Notes under the pieces: generated by a model | Database searches by the model: none | Seen by the model: only the letters and a program-made list of their open reading frames with translations | What the model was told of the DNA's origin: nothing | Position numbers and translations under genes: made by a program | Assembly: GCF_000814765.1 (NCBI RefSeq) | Contig: NZ_JWIC01000010.1 | Location: forward strand, 196,001 to 260,000 | Reading direction: 5' to 3' | From: Pseudoalteromonas luteoviolacea | GTDB lineage: Bacteria; Pseudomonadota; Gammaproteobacteria; Enterobacterales; Alteromonadaceae | DNA length: 64,000 nt | In this document: piece after piece, positions 27,401 to 34,643 of the stretch | How the letters are laid out: every line of letters begins with the position of its first letter | Position numbering within the stretch: position 1 is the stretch's first letter

Positions 27401-28500
27401 TTATCAATAATCGTAATGACAGAATTGCACGCACCAAAGTTTTTGCTCAAATACTGATAGAGGATTTAACGTTCGATTATATTGTGGTGATTGGTACAAA
27501 TGTTGACGGCTTCCTCGCATATTTTAAACAAGCTTTGCAAGCCCGTATAACGCGTATCATTGACAATAATGATCGAGAAGACCTTGCAAAATTACTCGAA
27601 CAGTTTAAGTGCTTAGTCTCAGATCAAATGCTCTGCGATAAACTAAACGCACTGCTACCTGACACAGGTTTGAATTGTCAAACCCTACATAACACAGAAC
27701 AGATGGCTGCTTTTTTTGAACAGCATGTCAGCTGTGGGCGACAACGTCGTTACTTAAATCACTTAGTTGAAAGCTGGCATATGGCCAATAAAATCATTTC
27801 GACAGAAGAACTAAAAACACACCAAAAAGAGATCTCCGAACACCTAAACTCACTACTTTCGACACGCACTCGACTGATTGAAAACCCGTACATCAGCGCT
27901 GATGAACTCACACAAAAGATCGCAAAACTCGGACTGGATGGACAACATCAACTCATTATTGGCATGCAAAATATAAAAGGTGCAGGACTTAACTATGTAT
28001 ATGCATGGCAAAAGTGGCACCATCTACATCAAACGTGTGATCACTTGCTGACCCCTCACATTAGTCAAGCGCAATTTAGACAAGGCCTACTTAAACTCGC
28101 CCAAACTTCTCGAATTGGTGTAATCGAACACGACTACTTCAATGACTTTCTTAGTAAGTTAAGCAAATTGCCCCACGCCCAAAATGAGTTTAGCCAAGCT
28201 GAAATAGCGCATTTAAAAGAACGCCTGCAAAGCAAAGATTCTAAATCAAATGAGGAGACTAAAGACGTAAAGCAGAACCGTATAACTCGGTTTGTACTAC
28301 AAGTCGTCGAATCATTTTTGGATGCAGGCGCAGCTGTTAAGCGCAAAAAAACGGCACAACAGGTTTATAAAGACATTGCTTCACAGCGGATCACGCTTGA
28401 GAAGGCCATTGCAGTCTTGGCAGCATTAAATCGAAGCCAGAAACCGGGTTGGCTGGCCCTACAACAGAAACGAAAGAAGCGTTTCAATCAAAAAAACTAA
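24400..28500 (+). CDS. Giant PgsB/CapB-like amide ligase with helical-repeat N-terminus
   Basis: PgsB/CapB is the ATP-dependent Mur-ligase-like enzyme that adds glutamate to poly-gamma-glutamate; Bacillus PgsB has about 393 residues. Here the ligase domain is the last half of a 1366-residue protein. GGWGTRGKSGTERL holds the P-loop (GTRGKS at 737-742), followed by KTTGCEAMMIY, VFLWECMGLTPRYVRIL, TNAYPDHEDILGPTG and ALINNRNDR, all matching the order of PgsB motifs. A hydrophobic segment (about 694-718) just before the P-loop may anchor it in the inner membrane. Residues about 20-170 are coiled-coil-like, and about 170-420 look like HEAT repeats. The last gene of the operon, overlapping its neighbour by 11 bases. 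Substrate could be glutamate or another amino acid. Confidence 0.8.
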   Translation: MADKTLKRQLQDLLFADTEQFWLNLYQHKYQKLVDELANWELVRNKPEQEQASYWQLLQTIAFLRHKIESYHGNLQAIDADYKSFIERLNKAELKAEKELHILKYAEQLGASRLDLQKDKLAFARWFDEGAVIARYQSKVSEIEQDLKFLIAKLGALTNRYLRSSKDDLNTAWQKLDLQPFFIHLLAHSNSLHIRHGMIRALVNQVSLIHEFSADPELDAELVAQLIELLEADNTPYLAIIDILEILIHQRPTFIRSFMWAKVAESVNDFADKPKNNDQLFILVAMPKVLVQQRTLTDSDVKLLQQLSAHPYQRVRQATIECIPNYEDNFALKLLESRFRDETANAIRFTLVKQLTAARFSENGFAFKHWKLCLQSEESFEIKRITLEQSARLMLNMQLDTDNPDSVFEQFIDILNLQLEQEPNIAVKRFISRTREQLNSFYIQELIVNIEDQIALGNTITVPGNVDHQDLGRALSYIAQSELGFNGYQHDGQWQIHNGTLKGRRFWRFWHEFFTPSTDKRQSYSHTKAKKPSAELHVPSCSTAEISETNVPGEALFNLKEQSARPYLPLPDYLLSILSQDHLPKQAKSYTPDGILIITRPPKLIQRIRAYWHISLKFAALDKLRKGGELEQQNYIDAIKKLGFQIEFIGYGSTLKAQFPVESGIKQLFSRASITTALINIGLGFKEYLYSIYQNSIGQLVFFVCTFMAYFWSRHIKISQAIQRNRKHIPISIGGWGTRGKSGTERLKSALFSSIALKVITKTTGCEAMMIYTTSNGDQHELPLFRPFDKASIWEQSDVLAFAKAVKADVFLWECMGLTPRYVRILRRWMNDNFATITNAYPDHEDILGPTGLDVATEMSSFIGSNTQVFTAEQSMYPVLNKSAEQKDSTLIQVHWGEGFQITDDIRALYPYEEHPDNIALVCKMAQYIGINKDYVFKETAERIVPDIGVLQHFEQAPIGAVTQSFVNSMSANERLATIENWRRLNLFGQSQQPKVQTIALINNRNDRIARTKVFAQILIEDLTFDYIVVIGTNVDGFLAYFKQALQARITRIIDNNDREDLAKLLEQFKCLVSDQMLCDKLNALLPDTGLNCQTLHNTEQMAAFFEQHVSCGRQRRYLNHLVESWHMANKIISTEELKTHQKEISEHLNSLLSTRTRLIENPYISADELTQKIAKLGLDGQHQLIIGMQNIKGAGLNYVYAWQKWHHLHQTCDHLLTPHISQAQFRQGLLKLAQTSRIGVIEHDYFNDFLSKLSKLPHAQNEFSQAEIAHLKERLQSKDSKSNEETKDVKQNRITRFVLQVVESFLDAGAAVKRKKTAQQVYKDIASQRITLEKAIAVLAALNRSQKPGWLALQQKRKKRFNQKN

Positions 28501-28675
28501 TACTTTTTAATTAAATTAATCTAAATTCAAATTAAAGGAATAATAAATTCCAGTCATTTTTTGTATTTTAATTGACCCGAACACTTAAAACTAGGAAAAT
28601 AAGATTAGTCAAATACAATTTATTTTAACAATTTACTAACAAATGGATGTTGCGTAATCAAGTTGGGAGTATTAT

Positions 28676-29884
28676 ATGAAGTTATCCACGTCATCTGTAT
28701 TATTAGTGACTGCATTGACAGCAAGCCAGAGTGTTCTGGCGGACAATAATTTAATTGCCAATGGTTCATTTGAACAATCAGGAAATATTTCAGGGACATG
28801 GAAACTCTTCGACAACCTTTCTGGCTGGGAGCGCACAGGCGCTCGTTTTGAAATTCAAACTGATAGATTAGGTTTAATCGCACCACAAGATGGCACTCAG
28901 TATCTCGAGTTAGACTCAACCAGTAATTACACTGCGTACCAAAACATTGCGACCGAAGCCGGTAAGCGTTATGTGGTCAGCTTTTATTACTCACCTCGAG
29001 TAAGAAACAACAACCAAACCAATCAAGCAACGGTTACTTGGGATGGACAAGTTATCGCCAATCTAAATGGCACTAACCGAGGCTGGCAACATGTTACCGT
29101 TACTGTGACAGCCAATAGCGCACAAAGCACACTTGCGTTTACAGGCAGTGGCACGTCAGATTCATACGGTGCCTTAGTAGATAATGTGTCTGTCACTGCG
29201 GATTGCGTGACCGGCTTGTTTGGTATCAACAATTATGGCAACGCCGGTGAAGGTTATATCTTTAACATCAATTTAGATACAATGACCTACAGTAAAGTTG
29301 CTGGCGTTTCTCATACGGCATCTAATATCGCGAGCAAAGACGGTGTGCTTTATTTCATGGAACAGAATGACAAGCAAACCAAAGCATCTACACTATGGTC
29401 ACTTGATTTAGATGGCAATGTAGAGACGGCGGTTGCCAATGCAACTTCCTGGCCTATCTACCGTTCAGCCGTCAGCGACGATGGTATTCATCTGCGCGCT
29501 ACAAGTAAGACTTACATGTATGACTATAACCTACAGACAGGTGAAAAAACAGTATTAGGGAAGCTGAAATATTCAGGCGATGACTTTAGCCACGGTGATA
29601 TCGCATACTCAGCGGATAACAACACGTTATACGTACTAACAGGTAAAGCACTTTATACCTTAGATACAGCAGATATGAGCCTCACTAAAATTGGCGAACA
29701 TGGCGTAAACTGGGCATCTGGTCTAGCGATTTCCGATACGGGCACTTTATATGTATCAGGCCGACAAAGCGGACAGAACGCAAAAATTTACTCGCTTAAC
29801 CCAAATACCGCAGTGGCGACTGAAATGATGGAAGGACCAGCACATATCAACGATCTCACTTTTGTCGATAATTACTGTCGTTAA
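28676..29884 (+). CDS. Secreted protein with CBM-like and beta-propeller-like parts
   Basis: The 402-residue protein has a signal peptide (about 1-22, SVLA-DN). Residues about 25-170 (NLIANGSFEQ, DGTQYLELD, SFYYSPRV, SYGALVDNVSVTADC) follow the pattern of DUF642/carbohydrate-binding jelly-roll modules. The remainder (YIFNINLDTMTYSKV, LYFMEQND, LYVLTGKALYTLD, LYVSGRQSG) has repeating strands as in a beta-propeller. It probably binds a polymer or surface glycan outside the cell. It begins 175 bases after the Cap/Pgs-like operon in the same direction and ends in a strong terminator, so it may be an accessory gene or simply a neighbour. Confidence 0.6.
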   Translation: MKLSTSSVLLVTALTASQSVLADNNLIANGSFEQSGNISGTWKLFDNLSGWERTGARFEIQTDRLGLIAPQDGTQYLELDSTSNYTAYQNIATEAGKRYVVSFYYSPRVRNNNQTNQATVTWDGQVIANLNGTNRGWQHVTVTVTANSAQSTLAFTGSGTSDSYGALVDNVSVTADCVTGLFGINNYGNAGEGYIFNINLDTMTYSKVAGVSHTASNIASKDGVLYFMEQNDKQTKASTLWSLDLDGNVETAVANATSWPIYRSAVSDDGIHLRATSKTYMYDYNLQTGEKTVLGKLKYSGDDFSHGDIAYSADNNTLYVLTGKALYTLDTADMSLTKIGEHGVNWASGLAISDTGTLYVSGRQSGQNAKIYSLNPNTAVATEMMEGPAHINDLTFVDNYCR

Positions 29885-29900
29885 TAATTATTAATTTGGA

Positions 29901-29927
29901 AAAACCAGCCCCTTGGCTGGTTTTTTT
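29901..29927 (+). terminator. Strong terminator after the secreted protein gene
   Basis: AAAACCAGCC (29901-29910), a CCTT loop and GGCTGGTTTT (29915-29924) followed by more T residues form a classic rho-independent terminator 17 bases after the stop codon. Confidence 0.9.
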
Positions 29928-30158
29928 ATACCACAAAGCGTCTAAACCTGGCTGGTAAGGCTTCCCCATCGCCTATGAGCTGGGTATACTGACGCGTTTT
30001 TCTTGCATAGTTAGTCAACACTAACTTCCAATGTAGAGCTTTTGGGGACTGGCCTCCCATTAATAATTGCGTCCAAACGAACACTCTGACGGGTAAATAG
30101 TTTGCCGCTACAATAAAGGCCAAACAACACACATGTGATAAATCTGGAAGTAATAAAT

Positions 30159-31595
30159 ATGAATTCAATACCTAATCGAGGTGAGTTTTTAGGCCACCCT
30201 AAAGGCCTATTCTTGCTATTCGGCACGGAAATGTGGGAGCGATTTGGCTACTACGGTATGCGTGCAATTTTAGTACTTTATCTAGTAGCTCAGGTACAAA
30301 ATGGCGGTTTTGGCTGGACCAATGCCGACGCACTAAGCTTATACGGTACTTTTACCATGGCCGTATACCTGACCCCGCTGTTTGGTGGCTGGCTAGCAGA
30401 TAACGTACTAGGACAGCGCAAAGCCATCATCATTGGTGGTATTTTAATGGCGTCGGGCCATTTCATCATGGGTATTCCACATAGTGTTGTAGCAGGCCAA
30501 GAAGAAAATGTCTTTTACATTGGTCTAGCACTACTGTGTATTGGTAATGGTTTATTCAAACCAAATATTTCTTCAATGGTAGGTGACCTATATGAAGACG
30601 GTGACAAGCGTCGTGATGGCGCATTCACTGTCTTCTATATGGGAATCAACATAGGTGGCGTATTTGGCCCACTCGTTGCCGGCTATGTCGCATCCGAAAT
30701 CAACTGGCAAGCAGGTTTTGTAGCGGCAGGTATCGGCATGGTGATCTCCGTTATTATGCAAATGTTACTGAGCAAGAAATATTTAGGCGATATTGGTGTC
30801 GTTCCAGCTGCGAAGTTATCACAGCAACAATCAGAATCAGGCACCAAAGAGCCACTGACTAAAGTTGAAAAAGACCGTATTCGCGTCATTTTTACTATGT
30901 CTGTATTCAGTATCATTTTTTGGATGGGCTTCGAACAAGCCGGTGGCCTTATGAATCTATTTGCAAATGACTACACTGACCGTATGCTAATGGGTTATGA
31001 AATCCCAGCGTCTTGGTTCCAATCTTTAAACTCCATTTTCGTCATCATTTTTGCACCCATTGTTGCCATGATTTGGTTAAAACTGGACAAACGTGAGCCA
31101 AACTCCCCCGTCAAATTTGCCATTGGCCTAGTCTTTTTAGCGTTAGGCTTCCTAACTATGATGTTCGCTTTAATGACTGAAGGCGCAGCACCTGGTGGCA
31201 CACTGCAAATCAGCATGATGTGGCTAGTCCTTTTTTACCTATTTCATACTCTGGGTGAATTATGCTTATCTCCAATTGGTCTATCCATGGTGAGTAAACT
31301 GGCTCCACTTCGTCTCGCGTCACTGCTTATGGGTATTTGGTTCCTATGTACAGCAGTCGCAAGTAAGATCGCAGGCTTTGTCGGTTCGTTTATTGGTGAC
31401 GGCCAAGAAGCGATGGGCAACGCGATGGGGATCTTCATTGGTTTGGGTGTAACAGCGCTACTTTCTGCGTTGGCCATGTATTTACTGAGTAACAAGCTGG
31501 TTGATTGGATGCATGGTGCCGAAGGCGACAATGAGCCACAGACACAAGCACATTACCTAGAAAAAGAGCTCGAAGTGACTGGCGAAAGACAGTAA
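30159..31595 (+). CDS. Proton-dependent oligopeptide transporter (POT family)
   Basis: The inner-membrane symporter imports di- and tripeptides with protons. I use the ATG at 30159 (478 residues) because GGAAG lies eight bases before it; the open frame extends eight codons upstream from a GTG. FGTEMWERFGYYGMRAIL is the family motif ExxERFxYYG in helix 1, followed by GGWLADNVLGQRKAI and GDLYEDGDKRRDGAFTVFYMGINIG, the FYxxINxG POT signature. About 14 membrane helices are apparent. It is monocistronic, with an inverted-repeat terminator just after it. Confidence 0.92.
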   Translation: MNSIPNRGEFLGHPKGLFLLFGTEMWERFGYYGMRAILVLYLVAQVQNGGFGWTNADALSLYGTFTMAVYLTPLFGGWLADNVLGQRKAIIIGGILMASGHFIMGIPHSVVAGQEENVFYIGLALLCIGNGLFKPNISSMVGDLYEDGDKRRDGAFTVFYMGINIGGVFGPLVAGYVASEINWQAGFVAAGIGMVISVIMQMLLSKKYLGDIGVVPAAKLSQQQSESGTKEPLTKVEKDRIRVIFTMSVFSIIFWMGFEQAGGLMNLFANDYTDRMLMGYEIPASWFQSLNSIFVIIFAPIVAMIWLKLDKREPNSPVKFAIGLVFLALGFLTMMFALMTEGAAPGGTLQISMMWLVLFYLFHTLGELCLSPIGLSMVSKLAPLRLASLLMGIWFLCTAVASKIAGFVGSFIGDGQEAMGNAMGIFIGLGVTALLSALAMYLLSNKLVDWMHGAEGDNEPQTQAHYLEKELEVTGERQ

Positions 31596-31612
31596 ACCGT
31601 AAATAAAATTGA

Positions 31613-31646
31613 TGAAAAATCCGCACTTCTGAGTGTGGATTTTTCA
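31613..31646 (+). terminator. Terminator after the peptide transporter
   Basis: TGAAAAATCC (31613-31622) pairs with GGATTTTTCA (31637-31646), and CAC/GTG extends the stem inside. The T-run is within the descending arm. It lies 18 bases after the stop codon. Confidence 0.8.
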
Positions 31647-31806
31647 TGTTCCAACCTAAAAACGTACACATTAATTTACAGCATCCCCCTCATTTACCTG
31701 ATTGATTCATATCGTGTATATCACTGTAGACTTCTTGAACAATCTTTTGAAAACAAAAAAAGAACAATAAAATCAGAATCTTGAAATTATATCTCTTTCT
31801 GAGGTG

Positions 31807-31812
31807 TGTAAA
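31807..31812. promoter_or_regulatory. TyrR half-site
   Basis: TGTAAA is a perfect half of a TyrR box and lies 90 bases (about nine helical turns) upstream of the fuller box at 31897. The second half (ACCTAA) does not match. Weak by itself. Confidence 0.2.
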
Positions 31813-31896
31813 TTAACAACCTAATTTTCAGTTTAATTACAGCTTTTCAATCTAAAAAAATTGTCTGTTTTCATTTTGTCTTAAAACGGCACCAAA

Positions 31897-31914
31897 TGTG
31901 CAATCAAATTTACA
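31897..31914. promoter_or_regulatory. TyrR-type box upstream of the HPD gene
   Basis: TGTGCA-N6-TTTACA matches TGTAAA-N6-TTTACA at 10 of 12 positions, including the outer TGT and ACA. It lies 113 bases upstream of the hppD start, a position suited to activation. TyrR/PhhR-type regulators control this catabolic step in pseudomonads and related bacteria, and tyrR itself is in this window. Confidence 0.55.
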
Positions 31915-32026
31915 AAACCATCATGAGTGAATTGATGTCGAAACCTTTCACTTTAGGCCATTTTGATTAATTATCCACTGCATAAATTACAACAAGCAAC
32001 CCAGTGCTTAATGCAGGAGAATGACA

Positions 32027-33073
32027 ATGAGTGAAGTAAATAATCCTCTTGGCCTTGTAGGTATCGAATTTACTGAATACGCAACCCCAGACGCAGATTA
32101 CATGGACAAAATCTTTGCTGATTTTGGTTTCTCTAAACTTAAAAAGTTTAAAGGCAAAGACATCGTTCATTACAACCAGAACGAAATCCATTTCCTTCTA
32201 AACAACGAGCGTGGCGGTTTCTCTGCCGAGTTTGCTAAGTCACACGGTCCTGCTATTTGTTCAATGGGCTGGCGTGTAGAAGACGCACAAAAAGCGTTTG
32301 ACATTGCTGTAGAGCGTGGTGCAAAACCAGCCACTGATTCTGCAAACAAAGACCTACCATACCCTGCTATTTACGGTATCGGTGACAGCCTTATTTACTT
32401 CATCGATGTATTCGGTGATAAAGGCTCTATCTTTGAAAATGATTTTGAAGATCTAGAAGAGCAAAACATTGTTGAAGACAAAGGTTTCATTCGCATTGAC
32501 CACCTAACTAACAATGTTTATAAAGGTACAATGGAAACATGGGCAAACTTCTATAAAGGCGTATTTGGCTTTGAAGAAGTGCGTTACTTCGACATCAAAG
32601 GTCAGAAGACTGCGCTACTTTCATACGCACTTAAGTCACCTTGTGGTACTTTCTCGATTCCAATCAATGAAGGTAAAGATGACAACAACAACCAGATCGA
32701 TGAGTACCTAGACGAGTACAATGGTCCGGGCGTACAGCACCTTGCATTCTTAACAAACGACCTTGTTGGCTCTCTAGATAAGCTAGACAAAACAAACATC
32801 GCGACTTTAGATATTGTTGATCACTACTACGATACAATTTTCGACCGCGTTCCTTGGGTTGCTGAAGATAAGCAAAAAATCAAAGAGCACCAGATCCTAG
32901 TAGATAGCCAGAGCGAAAACTGCTACCTACTTCAAATCTTCACCAAGAACCTATTCGGTCCTATCTTCATCGAGATGATCCAGCGTGTTGATGACGGTGG
33001 CTTTGGCGAAGGTAACTTCCAGGCTCTATTTGAGTCAATTGAACGTGACCAAGAGCGTCGTGGTGTGATTTAA
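32027..33073 (+). CDS. hppD: 4-hydroxyphenylpyruvate dioxygenase
   Basis: The Fe(II) enzyme turns 4-hydroxyphenylpyruvate into homogentisate, the second step of tyrosine breakdown. The ATG at 32027 (348 residues) has AGGAG seven bases upstream; an ATG at 32021 is too close to it. The two-domain vicinal-oxygen-chelate fold is recognisable, and the iron ligands can be placed: His159 (IDHLTNNV), His238 (VQHLAFLT) and Glu316 (FIEMIQR). The C-terminal GFGEGNFQALFESIERDQ is the usual family ending. It is followed by a terminator and then by the fumarylacetoacetase gene in the same direction. A TyrR-type box upstream suggests control by TyrR. Confidence 0.96.
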   Translation: MSEVNNPLGLVGIEFTEYATPDADYMDKIFADFGFSKLKKFKGKDIVHYNQNEIHFLLNNERGGFSAEFAKSHGPAICSMGWRVEDAQKAFDIAVERGAKPATDSANKDLPYPAIYGIGDSLIYFIDVFGDKGSIFENDFEDLEEQNIVEDKGFIRIDHLTNNVYKGTMETWANFYKGVFGFEEVRYFDIKGQKTALLSYALKSPCGTFSIPINEGKDDNNNQIDEYLDEYNGPGVQHLAFLTNDLVGSLDKLDKTNIATLDIVDHYYDTIFDRVPWVAEDKQKIKEHQILVDSQSENCYLLQIFTKNLFGPIFIEMIQRVDDGGFGEGNFQALFESIERDQERRGVI

Positions 33074-33098
33074 TTATCCACCAGTCAAAGACAAATTA

Positions 33099-33124
33099 AA
33101 AAGCAGCTTTCCTAAGCTGCTTTT
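33099..33124 (+). terminator. Terminator between hppD and fahA
   Basis: AAAAGCAGC (33099-33107) pairs with GCTGCTTTT (33116-33124) around an 8-base loop. This would make fahA expression depend on read-through or its own promoter in the next 80 bases. Confidence 0.8.
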
Positions 33125-33207
33125 GCTATTTAAACTTGGCCATATTCTGGCAAAAGCACAAATAAAAATGCATAGTCATATGCAGCTTGTAGAAAAAAGG
33201 AAAGACC

Positions 33208-34521
33208 ATGTCTTTTATCAATGAAACACACGATATTAATTTAAAAAGCTGGGTTGCAAGTGCAAACCAAGCAGGTAACGATTTCCCAATTCAAAACTTA
33301 CCGTTTGCGTCATTTCGTCGCAAAGGCAGCAATGAAGAATTCCGTGGCGGCGTAGCCATTGGTGATCAAGTACTAGATCTAGCAATCGTTGCAGCTGCAA
33401 ACATCTTTAACGGTGTAGCGCAAGAGGCGGTTGACGCGGCAAATGCACAAGCACTAAACGAATTCATGGGTCTTGGTAAAGCACACTGGTCAGGCTTACG
33501 TTTAGCACTTTCTCGTGCATTACGCGAAGGTTCTGAGCACCAAAGTGCCCTTGAGAGTGCACTTGTAGCACAAGATGACGTTGAATATGCTCTTCCGTGT
33601 CACATCGGTGACTACACTGATTTCTACACATCAATCTATCACGCAACAGCAGTAGGTAGCTTGTTCCGTCCTGATAACCCACTTCTACCTAACTACAAGT
33701 GGGTACCAATCGGCTACCATGGTCGTGCTTCATCAATTGATGTATCAGGTCAGACTTTCCCGCGCCCTAAAGGTCAAACTAAGGCACCAGATGCTGAAGC
33801 ACCATCATTTGGCCCTTGTAAGCGTCTAGACTACGAGTTAGAACTAGGTATTTACCTTGGTAAAGGCAATGAGCTAGGTGATGCGATTGCAATTGAAGAT
33901 GCAGAAGACCACGTATTCGGTTTCTGTCTATTTAATGACTGGTCAGCACGTGACCTACAAGCATGGGAATACCAACCTTTAGGTCCATTCCTTGCGAAGA
34001 ACTTTGCATCAACAGTCTCACCATGGATTGTGACAACGGAAGCGTTAGCTCCATACCGCACTGCGTGGCACCGTGACGAAAACGATCCACAACCAATGAG
34101 CTACCTAGAGTCTGCACAGAACCGTGAGGCTGGTTCATTTGATATTCAAATGGACGTACTTATCGAAACAGATAAGATGCGCAGCGAAAATGCAGCACCA
34201 AGCAAGGTTTCTGAGTCAAGCTTCAAGCACAGCTATTGGACAGTTGCACAAATGGTTACGCACCACACGGTCAACGGTTGTAACTTCTTACCAGGTGATA
34301 TGCTAGGTTCAGGCACACAGTCAGGTCCGGAGCATGAAGAAGCAGGTTCATTACTTGAACTGTCTCGCGGCGGTAAAGAATCGATTACTTTAAGCAACGG
34401 CGAAGAGCGTAAATTCCTTGAAGACGGTGACAAGGTAATTATGCGCGGCTGGTGTGAAGCTGATGGCTTCAACCGCATCGGCTTCGGTTCAGTAGAAGGC
34501 ACTGTGCTTCCTGCAAAATAA
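33208..34521 (+). CDS. fahA: Fumarylacetoacetase
   Basis: It cleaves fumarylacetoacetate into fumarate and acetoacetate, the last step of tyrosine degradation. The 437 residues match the FAH family along their length: CHIGDYTDFYTSIYHATAVG, LPNYKWVPIGYHGRASS, PCKRLDYELELGIYLGKG (metal-binding Glu residues), LFNDWSARDLQAWEYQPLGPFLAKNF and GDMLGSGTQSGPE. This is not homogentisate dioxygenase, which has a similar length. The N-terminal domain (about 1-115) is the SH3-like part of FAH. Preceded by an AAAGGAAAG ribosome site and closed by a strong terminator. The intermediate enzymes HmgA and maleylacetoacetate isomerase are not in this window. Confidence 0.95.
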   Translation: MSFINETHDINLKSWVASANQAGNDFPIQNLPFASFRRKGSNEEFRGGVAIGDQVLDLAIVAAANIFNGVAQEAVDAANAQALNEFMGLGKAHWSGLRLALSRALREGSEHQSALESALVAQDDVEYALPCHIGDYTDFYTSIYHATAVGSLFRPDNPLLPNYKWVPIGYHGRASSIDVSGQTFPRPKGQTKAPDAEAPSFGPCKRLDYELELGIYLGKGNELGDAIAIEDAEDHVFGFCLFNDWSARDLQAWEYQPLGPFLAKNFASTVSPWIVTTEALAPYRTAWHRDENDPQPMSYLESAQNREAGSFDIQMDVLIETDKMRSENAAPSKVSESSFKHSYWTVAQMVTHHTVNGCNFLPGDMLGSGTQSGPEHEEAGSLLELSRGGKESITLSNGEERKFLEDGDKVIMRGWCEADGFNRIGFGSVEGTVLPAK

Positions 34522-34547
34522 TTGAATAAAATAATTTCATTCAAATC

Positions 34548-34574
34548 AAAGGCGTGCATAAACACGCCTTTTTT
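34548..34574 (+). terminator. Terminator after fahA
   Basis: AAAGGCGTG (34548-34556), a 6-base loop and CACGCCTTT (34563-34571) are followed by a run of T, a textbook rho-independent terminator. Confidence 0.93.
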
Positions 34575-34643
34575 TTATGCTTTTATACTGGATTTTTGTA
34601 TAAAAATTGTTAGAGTTAGGCGTTATCTAATTTTTAAAGTGTT

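Larger units (their letters stand above)
31596..32026. other. Regulatory region ahead of hppD
   Basis: This 431-base stretch holds the transporter terminator, the TyrR box and half-site listed separately, and AT-rich sequence where the hppD promoter must lie. No open frame in it is convincing. Confidence 0.5.

Noticed and set aside
24400..28500. Calling the ligase MurC/MurD or cyanophycin synthetase
   Set aside because: The order GTRGKS, TTGCEAMMIY, WECMGLTPRY and NAYPDHEDILGPTG follows PgsB/CapB; there is no ATP-grasp domain, and the genes next to it are CapA- and PgsC-like.
33208..34521. Reading this gene as homogentisate 1,2-dioxygenase (hmgA), expected beside hppD and of similar length
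   Set aside because: The motifs HATAVG, GYHGRASS, LDYELELG and NDWSARDLQAWEYQPLGPF belong to fumarylacetoacetase; no dioxygenase His/Glu pattern was found.
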